A DNA stretch of 64,000 nucleotides, from assembly GCA_947494645.1 (NCBI GenBank), contig CANLVO010000001.1:930001-994000 (forward strand). The letters are read 5' to 3'. Positions 33,856 through 42,526 of this stretch are shown here, piece by piece (position 1 is the stretch's first letter; each line of letters starts with the position of its first letter). Source of the stretch: an uncultured Litoreibacter sp. (GTDB lineage: Bacteria; Pseudomonadota; Alphaproteobacteria; Rhodobacterales; Rhodobacteraceae). The notes below the pieces were generated by a model that had not been told where the DNA came from, searched no databases, and saw nothing but the letters and a program-made list of their open reading frames with translations. The position numbers and the translations under genes were made by a program.

Positions 33856-35703
33856 ATGAGTTCTGTAGACCCCCCTGTGACTGAGCGGCGCAGAGCCGGA
33901 CCGCCGCGGCCCATTGGGGCGCGTTGGCAGGTGCGGCTGTTTGCGATCATGCTGATTGCGCTGGCGGTGACGATTGTCTGGGTGTCGAACCTGTGGCTGA
34001 CCGACCGCTTTACCGAGCGCACGCGTGCCGCCGCTGACCTGCGGGTGGCGCTGTATTCCAACGCGATCACCTCGGAGCTGCAGCGCAACAGGGTGGTGCC
34101 GCTTCTGCTGTCGCGCGACCCGGTGATGGTGGCGGCGCTGAACTCGGATGATTTTACCGCGACTTCGCAGCGGCTGATCACCTTCTCGGAGGAAATTGGC
34201 GCGGCGGGGCTGCGTCTGATGGATGCGGAAGGGCGGGTCGTGGCGTCGTCCGACCGGACGCAGATTGGCGAGGTGCGCCGCTCAGAGAGCTATTTCATCG
34301 ACGCGTTGCGCACCAATGACACGCTGTTTCATGTCAGCCAGCAGGACACCGGCGCGTATCAGTTCACCTATTCGCGGCGCATCGCGTCAGAGCGGCAGGG
34401 GATCGGGGTGATCGTGGTCGACGTGGACCTGCGCCAGTTCGAGAACCGGTGGCGCTCGCCCAATGACGCGGTGATGATTGCCGACAGTGAAGGCCAGATC
34501 GTGATTGCCACTGACCCGCGGTGGCGCGGGCTTAAGGTCGAAGACGCGCTGGCCAGCCAATCGCCTGCGGGCGCGTTGCGCCGTGCGATTGAGCTGACCA
34601 ATGGTTATTTCGAGCTGGGCCGCTCGCCCGACGCCTATCTGCGGGGCGAGGCGGTTATGCGGGTTGACGGGCGGATACCGTTTCGCGGCTGGCGGCTGAT
34701 CAATTTCTCGACCTATGCCTCGGTGCGCGAACGTGTGAACGGCGTCTTGGCGCTGGAGATCATGGGCTTCGCCATTTTGCTGGCGCTGACCTTTTATGTG
34801 CTGTCACGTCGCGCGCAATCGGCGGCGGGCTTCTTCCGGCGCGAAAGCGAGGACCTGAGGGACCTCAATGCGCGACTGAGTCGCGAGATCACGGAGCGCA
34901 AAAAGGTGCAGGAAACCCTCGCCGTGGCGGAGCAATCCTTGGTGCAGTCGCAAAAACTTGCCGCTTTGGGCGAGATGTCGGCGGCTGTCAGCCATGAGCT
35001 GAACCAGCCTCTGGCGGCGATGAAAACCTATCTGGCCGGCGCAAAATTGCTGCTGGAGCGCAAGCGTCCAGAAGAGGCGCAAAGCTCGTTTCAGCGCATC
35101 GACGACCTGATCGAGCGGATGGGTGCAATCACCAAACAGCTGAAATCCTACGCCCGAAAGGGCGGCGATGAGCTGCTGGAAGTGGATTTGCGCGACGCGG
35201 TTTCAGGCTCTCTGTCGATGATGGAGCCGCAGCTGAAAAAGGGCGATATCAAGCTCGTTGTGTCGCTTCCCGATCAACCTGTTAAGGTGATTGGCGACCG
35301 GGTGCGGCTGGAACAAGTAATCATCAACCTGTTCCGAAATGCGCTCGATGCGACCAAGTCGCAGGAAAAACCCGAGGTGCAAATCCTGCTGAATGCGGGC
35401 GAGACCGCAACGTTGACCTTGCGCGACAACGGGGAGGGGATCGAGAACCTCGATGACCTGTTTGAGCCCTTCTACACGACCAAGCAGCCGGGCGAGGGCG
35501 TGGGGCTTGGGCTGGCGATTTCGTCCAGCATTGTGAGCGAGCTGGGTGGGTCCTTGACGGCAAGAAATGGCCAATCGGGCGGAGCGGTCTTTGAAATGCA
35601 GCTGCCATTGGCTAAATCTAGGGGGAAAGTGGCCCTGGACATGGGCCCGGAAACAGGCGCGGAAGCGGGCTCTGAGACAGGGTCCGTCAAAGCCGCCGAG
35701 TAG
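33856..35703 (+). CDS. dctB: C4-dicarboxylate sensor histidine kinase DctB-like
   Basis: 615 residues. Helix 1 at about 26-48 and helix 2 at about 297-316 enclose a double-Cache periplasmic sensor with the SQQDTGAYQFTYSRRI and YFELGRSPDAYLRGEAV segments of DctB. A cytoplasmic coiled coil precedes the phosphoacceptor His380 in AAVSHELNQPLAAMKTYL; NLFRNALDAT, DNGEGIENL and GVGLGLAIS complete the kinase. The protein ends in an acidic low-complexity tail. Sensing of succinate/fumarate/malate is inferred from the family. No dctPQM genes are in the window. Confidence 0.88.
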   Translation: MSSVDPPVTERRRAGPPRPIGARWQVRLFAIMLIALAVTIVWVSNLWLTDRFTERTRAAADLRVALYSNAITSELQRNRVVPLLLSRDPVMVAALNSDDFTATSQRLITFSEEIGAAGLRLMDAEGRVVASSDRTQIGEVRRSESYFIDALRTNDTLFHVSQQDTGAYQFTYSRRIASERQGIGVIVVDVDLRQFENRWRSPNDAVMIADSEGQIVIATDPRWRGLKVEDALASQSPAGALRRAIELTNGYFELGRSPDAYLRGEAVMRVDGRIPFRGWRLINFSTYASVRERVNGVLALEIMGFAILLALTFYVLSRRAQSAAGFFRRESEDLRDLNARLSREITERKKVQETLAVAEQSLVQSQKLAALGEMSAAVSHELNQPLAAMKTYLAGAKLLLERKRPEEAQSSFQRIDDLIERMGAITKQLKSYARKGGDELLEVDLRDAVSGSLSMMEPQLKKGDIKLVVSLPDQPVKVIGDRVRLEQVIINLFRNALDATKSQEKPEVQILLNAGETATLTLRDNGEGIENLDDLFEPFYTTKQPGEGVGLGLAISSSIVSELGGSLTARNGQSGGAVFEMQLPLAKSRGKVALDMGPETGAEAGSETGSVKAAE

Positions 35704-35757
35704 CGTACGCCCCTCAGGACAGCCGATTTGGCCGGGGTGGGACAAAGGAAAGTAGTC

Positions 35758-37095
35758 ATGCAAAGTGCAAGTGCCTTGAAAATCGCAATCGTCGATGACG
35801 AACAGGATATGCGTCAATCCATCAGCCAGTGGCTGGCCCTCTCGGGCTATGACACCGAGACCTTCGGCTCCGCCGAGGATGCGCTGAAGGGGATTGGCTC
35901 GGATTATCCCGGGATCGTTGTCTCGGACATCAAGATGCCGGGCATGGACGGGATGCAGTTTCTCAAGCGCCTGATGAGCACAGACAGCTCGCTGCCCGTG
36001 ATCATGATCACCGGCCATGGCGACGTGCCGATGGCGGTGGAAGCGATGCGCGTGGGCGCGTTTGATTTCCTCGAAAAACCGTTCAACCCCGACCGGATGA
36101 CCGAGCTGGCCAAGCGGGCGACGACCAATCGCCGCCTGACGCTGGACAACCGCGCGTTGCGCAAGGAGCTGTCAGACGGCACCAAGCTGATGCAAAAGCT
36201 GATCGGCTCCAGCCCGGTGATGGAACGGCTGCGCGAAGATATTCTGGATCTGGGCCAGGCCGACGGCCATGTGCTGATTGACGGCGAAACCGGCACCGGC
36301 AAGACGCTGGTCGCCCATGCGCTGCATGCGGTGGGACCTCGGGCGGGCAAGAAGTTCGTCTCGCTGAGCTGTGCCGCATTTGACGAAGCCGCGCTGTCGT
36401 CGAAACTGTTTGATCCCGTGGAAGAGGGCGACACGCTGCCTTTGGTGGAAGAGGCCCGCGGCGGCACGCTGGTGCTGGAAGACATCGAGGCGCTGCCCGG
36501 CACGCTACAGGCCCGGCTGCTGCAATTTATCAACGACCAAGGCAGCCCGGCGGAGACGCGGATCATCGCGATCTGTAACACGCAGGAGCAGGACAAGACC
36601 TGCGAAGACCTGATCCGGGGCGACTTGTTTTACCGTCTGGCCGCGATGAAGATCACCATCCCGCCACTGCGCCAACGTGGCGAGGACATCTTGTCGCTGT
36701 TCAACCGCTTTGGAGAACAGTTTGCCGATGATTACGGCTCCGAGACGCCGGAAGTGTCCGCGCAGGAAGCGGCGCAATTGCTGCAGGCCCCGTGGCCGGG
36801 CAATGTGCGCCAGTTGATCAACGTGGCGGAACGGGCGGTGCTGCAAAACCGTCGGGGTTCGGGCTCCATCGCGTCGCTTTTGATGGCGGACAATGCGGAG
36901 ATGGGCCCCGTGATTACCACCGAAGGCAAGCCGCTGAAAGAATATGTGGAAGCCTTTGAGCGGATGCTGATTGACAACACGATGCGGCGTCACAAGGGCT
37001 CGATCTCGGCTGTGATGGACGAGCTGTGCCTGCCGCGCCGAACGCTGAACGAGAAGATGGCCAAATACGGACTGCAACGGTCCGACTACCTCTGA
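35758..37095 (+). CDS. dctD: DctD-like response regulator lacking GAFTGA
   Basis: 445 residues from ATG at 35758. Receiver domain: acidic DDE at 13-15 and Asp57; AAA+ domain: Walker A DGETGTGKT at 175-183; C-terminal Fis-type helix-turn-helix (HKGSISAVMDELCLPRRTLNEK). The L1 loop that should read GAFTGA is missing: after SCAAFDEAALSSKLFD comes PVEEGDTLPLVEEARGG, about ten residues shorter than normal, and Walker B reads LVLEDIE instead of LFLDEI. So it can hardly remodel sigma-54 polymerase and may act on sigma-70 promoters, as NtrC does in Rhodobacter. Confidence 0.88.
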   Translation: MQSASALKIAIVDDEQDMRQSISQWLALSGYDTETFGSAEDALKGIGSDYPGIVVSDIKMPGMDGMQFLKRLMSTDSSLPVIMITGHGDVPMAVEAMRVGAFDFLEKPFNPDRMTELAKRATTNRRLTLDNRALRKELSDGTKLMQKLIGSSPVMERLREDILDLGQADGHVLIDGETGTGKTLVAHALHAVGPRAGKKFVSLSCAAFDEAALSSKLFDPVEEGDTLPLVEEARGGTLVLEDIEALPGTLQARLLQFINDQGSPAETRIIAICNTQEQDKTCEDLIRGDLFYRLAAMKITIPPLRQRGEDILSLFNRFGEQFADDYGSETPEVSAQEAAQLLQAPWPGNVRQLINVAERAVLQNRRGSGSIASLLMADNAEMGPVITTEGKPLKEYVEAFERMLIDNTMRRHKGSISAVMDELCLPRRTLNEKMAKYGLQRSDYL

Positions 37096-37136
37096 TCTCA
37101 GCAAAATTGTGCGCTGCGCGCGCGTGATGCTTGGTC

Positions 37137-37205
37137 CTGGGGGCTCTGCCCCCGGCGCTGCGCACCTCCCCCGGAGTATTTTTGAAGCAGTGATAGGCCA
37201 GAGGC
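37137..37205. repeat. GC hairpin / TATTTTTGAAGCAG repeat (copy D)
   Basis: GGGGGCTCTGCCCCC hairpin, then GCGCTGCGCACC, CCCCCGGAGTATTTTTG and AAGCAGTGATAGG. Same element as at 40945-41024 and 43709-43766. It follows dctD and may terminate it. Confidence 0.7.
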
Positions 37206-37712
37206 TTTCACGCCGTGGCCCCTGTGTTTTTGTGAGGTTGTTTCAGTATTGGAAACAATGACCTGCAGGCCACGGGTTTGTGTTTCTTATGGGCTGCGTG
37301 AATTGCGCATTGTAAAATGCATGTAAAATCCCCTATGTGTAGAGCACGTACCGGTGGACGCTTTGATGGCGCATTGGACGGTGAAATTTTACTGGCTCAG
37401 CCCCGAAGGACAAAACGGCGGTTCCAGAGCCAGGACGAACGGCTTCTTAAATGCAAGCCAAAGCCAAGGTTGGCCAACGCGCCCGCCGGCAAAATCAACG
37501 GGCAGCCCCGATAACGGCGCTGTCGGAGATAAGAACGCGATGAGACGCGCCAGAGACAGACAGGCATCAAGGGACAGGGCCGCATTGCGCCCGGCCCGCG
37601 CCATACGTGTCCGCGCGGCTCCTTTCGCCCAGACAAGTCATTCCGCCAACGTTACGTCTGCCTCCGGGTCACCACCCGGGGTAAGTGCCTTTGCGGGGTG
37701 CACACGGATATT
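37206..37712 (+). other. long non-coding leader region upstream of rne
   Basis: About 500 bases with no credible gene. It contains an inverted repeat TTGTTTC-AGTATTG-GAAACAA (37238-37258) and then GC-rich sequence with several short stems, for example CCGGGTCACCACCCGG near 37665. rne messages usually carry long structured leaders through which RNase E adjusts its own synthesis; an equivalent here is inferred. ORFs in this stretch have no ribosome sites or family likeness. Confidence 0.45.
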
Positions 37713-40478
37713 ATGGCTAAGAAAATGCTTATTGACGCCACCCACCCGGAAGAGACCCGGGTCGTTGTGGCGGACGGAAACAAGGTTGAGGAATTCGACT
37801 TTGAATCGGAAAACAAACGCCAGCTAGCTGGCAACATCTACCTCGCAAAAGTCACAAGGGTTGAGCCGTCGCTGCAAGCGGCGTTCATCGACTATGGCGG
37901 CAACCGCCACGGCTTTCTCGCGTTCAGCGAGATCCACCCCGACTATTACCAGATCCCCGTCGCCGACCGGTTGGCGCTTCTGGAAGAAGAGGCGGAATAC
38001 GCCCGCCAGCAGGCCGAGGATGAAGACAAGCCCAAGAAGGGCCGGGGCCGGGGGCGTGGACGCTCCAAGGCGGCCAAGGCGAAATCCGAGGACGCGGTGA
38101 CCAGCCAAGAGGTTGAGGACGCGGATGCGGACGCGATCTCGGGCATGGATGTCGTGGAACTGGACGATGATCAGGCGGCAGAGATCGAGGAAGGCTCTTC
38201 CCCGATGGAAACCGTGGCGGAGACGCCGGTCGAGACCCCAAGCCGCGACGAAGATCAAGGCGTCGATGATGACGGCGATGACGATGCGGAGGATGAAGCG
38301 GAGGCCCTGCAGGCTACCGACAAGGACGAGAATATTGAGTCCGTCGCCCAAGAAGATGACGCAGACGAGGTGCGCCCGGCCCGCAAGCCGCGCCCTAAGC
38401 GCTACAAAATTCAGGAAGTCGTCAAGGTGCGCCAAATCCTGTTGGTGCAGGTCGTCAAGGAAGAGCGTGGCAACAAGGGCGCGGCCCTGACCACCTACCT
38501 CAGCCTTGCAGGGCGCTACTGCGTCTTGATGCCCAACACGGCACGGGGCGGCGGGATTTCCCGCAAGATTACAAACGCCGCCGACCGCAAGAAACTGAAA
38601 GAGATCGCAGGCGAGATCGACGTGCCAAAAGGTGCGGGTCTGATCGTGCGCACGGCAGGCGCCAAGCGGACCAAATCCGAGATCAAGCGTGACTATGAAT
38701 ATCTGCAGCGCCACTGGGAGCAGGTGCGCGCGCTGACGCTGAAATCCATTGCGCCCGCGCCAATTTATGAAGAGGGCGACCTGATCAAACGCTCGATCCG
38801 CGACCTCTATAATCGCGAGATTGACGAGGTTCTGGTCGAAGGCGAGATGGGCTACCGGACCGCCAAGGACTTCATGAAAATGATCATGCCGTCCCACGCC
38901 AAGAACGTGAAACACTACGCCGAACAGATGCCGCTTTTCGCGCGTCATCAGGTTGAGAGCTACCTCAGTGGCATGTTCAACCCGACGGTGCAGCTGCCCT
39001 CGGGCGGCTATATCGTGATCGACACCACGGAGGCGCTGGTCGCGGTGGATGTGAACTCGGGCCGCGCCACCAAGGAAGGCTCGATTGAGCAAACCGCGCT
39101 GAAGACCAACTTGGAGGCCGCAGAAGAAGTGGCGCGCCAGATGCGTTTGCGCGACCTTGCTGGTCTGATCGTGATCGATTTCATCGACATGGAAGAGCGC
39201 CGCAACAATAACGCGGTAGAGAAGCGTCTGAAAGACAGGCTGAAAACCGATCGCGCGCGTATTCAGGTGGGCCGCATCTCGGGCTTTGGCCTGTTGGAGA
39301 TGTCGCGCCAGCGTCTGCGTCCGGGCATGTTGGAGGCCACCACGCAGCCTTGCCCGTCGTGCCACGGCACCGGGCTGATCCGCTCGGATGACAGCCTGGC
39401 TCTGACGATTCTGCGTCAGCTTGAGGAAGAAGGCACGCGCAAGCGGTCGCGTGAGGTGCTGCTGACCGCGCCAGTGGCGGTGATCAACTATCTGATGAAC
39501 GCCAAGCGTGAACATGTGGCCGCCATCGAGGCACGCTACGGCATGGCTGTGCGGATGGAGGCGGACCCCCATAAGGTCAGCCCGGATTTCCACATCGAGA
39601 AGTTCAAGACGGCAACCCGTAACATCACCCCGGTGGTGGCCAAGACGGCTGCGATCTCGATGGATTCGATTGATATGTCGGATCTCGAGGATGTGGTCGA
39701 CGCCGATGAGGTGGAGGATGAAGCACCCGCCCCGCGTGGTCAGGAGCGTGCTCAACAACAGCAAAACGAGCCGGAGCTGGATGAAGACGGCAACCCGAAG
39801 AAGAAAAAGCGCCGCAGACGGCGCGGTGGTCGGGGCCGTAACCGCAACCGGGATCGTGATGGCGAGAACAAGCCTGAAAATGGCGAGGCCGAAAACGGCG
39901 GTGAAGATCAGAGCAAGCCCGCGACCGCAGATGATGATGACGACCCACGTCCGTCGATTGCAGAGGCCAAGGCAGCTGCTGCCGCTGAGGACGGGACGGA
40001 GGATGAGGTGAAGGCCGAGAAGCCGAAACGGTCCCGCACCCGTTCGCGCAGCAAGAAGGCCACCGAGGACACCGCTTTGGAGGCGGAAGAAAACGCTGCT
40101 GAAGCAGCAGCGCCTGAGGCGGAAGAAAAGCCCAAGCCAAAACGCCGGTCGCGTGCCAAAAAGGCAGAGGATGCGCCCGCAGAGGCCGCTGGTGAGGCTG
40201 CCCCTGATGGCGACGCGGCGGAAAAACCAGCCAAGAAGCCGCGCAGCCGGGCCAAGCCCAAAAAGGCAGAACCCGTGGCCGAGGCTGCCGTGGTGGCGGA
40301 TGCAACCACGGAGACCGTTGCCGAGGCTGTGGTTGACGACGCGCCCAAGCCTAAGAAAACGCGGACGCGGACCTCTGGGACCACCGCCTCATCGGTGACT
40401 GAGCCGGTGGCCGAGACGGCGGAGGTGGCCGAGAAGCCGAAGAAGAAGCGACGCGGCTGGTGGTCGCTCGGCGGTTAA
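37713..40478 (+). CDS. rne: ribonuclease E/G
   Basis: 921 residues from ATG at 37713 (MAKKMLIDATHPEETRVVV). The S1 domain (about 35-285) is split by a strongly acidic, low-complexity insertion at about 88-225, a feature of alphaproteobacterial RNase E. Catalytic aspartates: Asp446 in VAVDVNSGRAT and one near 490 in LIVIDFIDMEE. Zn-link: Cys547 and Cys550 in CPSCHGTG. After residue 650 the tail is a disordered scaffold of alternating acidic and Lys/Arg-rich blocks ending RRGWWSLGG, which should bind RNA and degradosome partners. Central enzyme of mRNA decay and rRNA processing. Confidence 0.97.
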   Translation: MAKKMLIDATHPEETRVVVADGNKVEEFDFESENKRQLAGNIYLAKVTRVEPSLQAAFIDYGGNRHGFLAFSEIHPDYYQIPVADRLALLEEEAEYARQQAEDEDKPKKGRGRGRGRSKAAKAKSEDAVTSQEVEDADADAISGMDVVELDDDQAAEIEEGSSPMETVAETPVETPSRDEDQGVDDDGDDDAEDEAEALQATDKDENIESVAQEDDADEVRPARKPRPKRYKIQEVVKVRQILLVQVVKEERGNKGAALTTYLSLAGRYCVLMPNTARGGGISRKITNAADRKKLKEIAGEIDVPKGAGLIVRTAGAKRTKSEIKRDYEYLQRHWEQVRALTLKSIAPAPIYEEGDLIKRSIRDLYNREIDEVLVEGEMGYRTAKDFMKMIMPSHAKNVKHYAEQMPLFARHQVESYLSGMFNPTVQLPSGGYIVIDTTEALVAVDVNSGRATKEGSIEQTALKTNLEAAEEVARQMRLRDLAGLIVIDFIDMEERRNNNAVEKRLKDRLKTDRARIQVGRISGFGLLEMSRQRLRPGMLEATTQPCPSCHGTGLIRSDDSLALTILRQLEEEGTRKRSREVLLTAPVAVINYLMNAKREHVAAIEARYGMAVRMEADPHKVSPDFHIEKFKTATRNITPVVAKTAAISMDSIDMSDLEDVVDADEVEDEAPAPRGQERAQQQQNEPELDEDGNPKKKKRRRRRGGRGRNRNRDRDGENKPENGEAENGGEDQSKPATADDDDDPRPSIAEAKAAAAAEDGTEDEVKAEKPKRSRTRSRSKKATEDTALEAEENAAEAAAPEAEEKPKPKRRSRAKKAEDAPAEAAGEAAPDGDAAEKPAKKPRSRAKPKKAEPVAEAAVVADATTETVAEAVVDDAPKPKKTRTRTSGTTASSVTEPVAETAEVAEKPKKKRRGWWSLGG

Positions 40479-40503
40479 GGCGCACAGATTGAGAAAGGCC
40501 CGG

Positions 40504-40524
40504 GGCACCTGCTTCGTGCCTTTT
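40504..40524 (+). terminator. intrinsic terminator of rne
   Basis: GGCAC-CTGCTTC-GTGCC followed by TTTT, 25 bases after the rne stop. Confidence 0.65.
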
Positions 40525-40552
40525 GCATAAGAGAGCAGCCCGGGGACGTCGG

Positions 40553-40909
40553 ATGATGATTGACCATTTTAACCTGCCTGTCAGCGACATGGCCGCCGGG
40601 CGGAGGTTTTATGACGCCGTGTTAGGCGCATTGGGCGTGAGCGTTTTGATGGAGGATGGTGACGCGGTGGGTTACGGCTCGGAGCGTTGGGTTTTTGGTT
40701 TGGTGCCGGACCCCATTGGGGCCCCGCTGCATCTGGCCTTCGCTGCGCCGAGCCGTGCTGCGGTAGATCAGTTCCACGAAGCGGGGTTACGCACGGGCGG
40801 CACCTGCAACGGGGCGCCGGGCCTGCGCGAAGAGTATGGCGCGGGGTATTATGCCTGCTACCTGCGAGACCCGGATGGGCATAATATTGAGGCTGTGGTC
40901 CGAGATTGA
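40553..40909 (+). CDS. VOC family (glyoxalase/dioxygenase-like) protein
   Basis: 118 residues from ATG at 40553 (MMIDHFNLPVSDMAAGRRFYD). Two beta-alpha-beta-beta-beta modules; candidate metal ligands are His5, His near 62 in LHLAFAAPS and Glu near 114 in GHNIEAVV. The AFAAPSRAAVDQFHEAG and YYACYLRDPDGHNIE blocks place it with small glyoxalase-like proteins of unknown substrate. No partner genes nearby. Confidence 0.85.
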   Translation: MMIDHFNLPVSDMAAGRRFYDAVLGALGVSVLMEDGDAVGYGSERWVFGLVPDPIGAPLHLAFAAPSRAAVDQFHEAGLRTGGTCNGAPGLREEYGAGYYACYLRDPDGHNIEAVVRD

Positions 40910-40944
40910 CTTGGGATCGACGGGCCTGCGGCCCGCCGATCCGC

Positions 40945-41024
40945 TGGGGGCTCTGCCCCCAGATTTTATTTTAGTGGGGGCTCTGCCCCCAGACCCCCGG
41001 AGTATTTTTGAAGCAGTGATGGAC
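40945..41024. repeat. GC hairpin / TATTTTTGAAGCAG repeat (copy E, doubled hairpin)
   Basis: GGGGGCTCTGCCCCC occurs twice (40946-40960 and 40976-40990) separated by an AT-rich AGATTTTATTTTAGT spacer, then CCCCCGGAGTATTTTTGAAGCAGTGAT, split over the junction. Lies between the VOC gene and the convergent M48 gene. Confidence 0.7.
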
Positions 41025-41098
41025 GAGAGCCTGTCACGGGGCAGGACCGTCCGTTTCGGGAGGGATAGGAGAGGGAGCAGGTGCGCGTGGGTCGAGGG

Positions 41099-42424
41099 TT
41101 AGCGGCGTTTGGCGGTGGCGGCTTTGGCGGTGAGGTCGACATCTTGCGCCCGGAGCCAGCCGGACGATCCCTGAGGCAAAGCGCCCATGGCGCGCTTGGC
41201 CAACTGGCGGGCCTCATCGGGACGGCCAATGATCAAGTAGCGTTCTGCGGTGGCCACTGCAGCCATGCCGTTTTGGCCGTTTTGCGCATGCGCCACGGCA
41301 AGATCGCGTAGCAATGTGGGGTTTCCCGCATCGCGGCCTCGGGCGGCAGCGAGCACTTTGAGCGCCTCGGCGTTGGCTTGCGCGCTGCCGACCGCCAGAA
41401 GCGCCTTGCCGAGACCGGCCATGATCAGCGGCTCGCCGCGGGCCAGATTGGCGGCGTTGCGGTAGGAGGCGACGGCGGCGGATGCATTGCGCGTCTCCAG
41501 CAGGATTTGACCCTTTAGCTCATGATAATAGGGGTCGCGCGGCCGCATCTGCAGCAGACGGTTCATCTCTGCCAGCGCTTTTTTAGGTTGCGGGCGTTTG
41601 TGGTAGGCCACGGCGCGGCGCAGGGTGGCGAGCTCGGTCTTACCCTTGGCATCAAAGCCGCGCAGCGTGGCGCGGGGGCTGCCCAGAAACCCGTCGAGCT
41701 TGGCGTTCATCCGGCCATACCAATAGGCGGCCTCGGGCGATGTAGGCCGCGCCCGGTTGCTATACCCTGCCGCATAACCGCGCACGGCGCGTAATCGGTC
41801 ATTTGTCAGCGGATGGGTGCGGGCATAGGGGTCTTGGGCGCGCCGCAGTGCCTCCTGGCCCCGGAAGATTTCGAGAATGTCGGACATGGCGGCGGGATCA
41901 ATCCCGGCGCTGGCCAGATAACGCAGGGCGGATTGATCGGCAGAGGCCTCCTCCGCGCGGGTATGGCCGAAAAACACCCGTTGGGCAGCGCTTGCGGCCC
42001 CCGCAGCGAGGCCCGCGCCCGCTTGTCCTTCGCCTTTGGCGATGGCGGCGAGCGAGACGGCAAAGCCAATCGCGGCGACGCGGCTGGCGACGCGGGCATT
42101 GGCGGCACGGCTCAGAAGGTGGCCATTGGCCAGATGCGCGACCTCATGGGCGATGACGGCCTGCAGCGCCTCGGGGCGTTTGAGGCGGCGGATCAGTCCG
42201 GAATGGATGAACACATGACGCCGGTCGACGACAAAGGCGTTCAGCGAATTGTCGTTGATCACCAGTATCTTGACCGAGCTGCTGCCAAGACCCGCAGCGC
42301 GCAGCACCGGTTTGGCAAGCTCTTGCAGGGAGCGCTCGATCTCGGCGTCGCGGATCACGCTGATGGCGTGGGCGGGCAGGGGCAGAGACAGCGTCAGCAG
42401 GAGGGCCATGAGGCGAAGCAGCAT
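41099..42424 (-). CDS. M48 family metalloprotease with TPR repeats (BepA-like)
   Basis: 441 residues. Signal peptide MLLRLMALLLTLSLPLPAHA, then an M48 domain: His93, Glu94 and His97 of HEVAHL bind zinc with a later Glu in RAEEASADQSA; the C-terminal half (after about residue 240) consists of TPR-like helical repeats. This is the layout of BepA, the periplasmic protease-chaperone that supervises outer-membrane protein assembly. Secreted periplasmic location is clear, the specific role is by analogy. Confidence 0.9.
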   Translation of the reverse strand: MLLRLMALLLTLSLPLPAHAISVIRDAEIERSLQELAKPVLRAAGLGSSSVKILVINDNSLNAFVVDRRHVFIHSGLIRRLKRPEALQAVIAHEVAHLANGHLLSRAANARVASRVAAIGFAVSLAAIAKGEGQAGAGLAAGAASAAQRVFFGHTRAEEASADQSALRYLASAGIDPAAMSDILEIFRGQEALRRAQDPYARTHPLTNDRLRAVRGYAAGYSNRARPTSPEAAYWYGRMNAKLDGFLGSPRATLRGFDAKGKTELATLRRAVAYHKRPQPKKALAEMNRLLQMRPRDPYYHELKGQILLETRNASAAVASYRNAANLARGEPLIMAGLGKALLAVGSAQANAEALKVLAAARGRDAGNPTLLRDLAVAHAQNGQNGMAAVATAERYLIIGRPDEARQLAKRAMGALPQGSSGWLRAQDVDLTAKAATAKRR

Positions 42425-42526
42425 CGGAGGGTCCCTTTCAGGTCGCGCGCGGTTATTGACCTTTGCAGTGGCGCTTGGTTCAAGCGGTCAGGCCAGTCTG
42501 TGACGCCATTACACTGCGAGGAAGCG

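Noticed and set aside
37317-37827. Short ORFs in the rne upstream region
   Set aside because: No ribosome sites, no recognisable domains, and they overlap the rne start out of frame.
37824-39764. 646-residue minus-strand ORF opposite rne
   Set aside because: Antisense shadow of the rne coding frame in GC-rich DNA.
41813-42526. N-terminal 238-residue extension of the aminotransferase
   Set aside because: It is antisense to the M48 protease gene; the ATG at 42527 has a good ribosome site and gives the family length.
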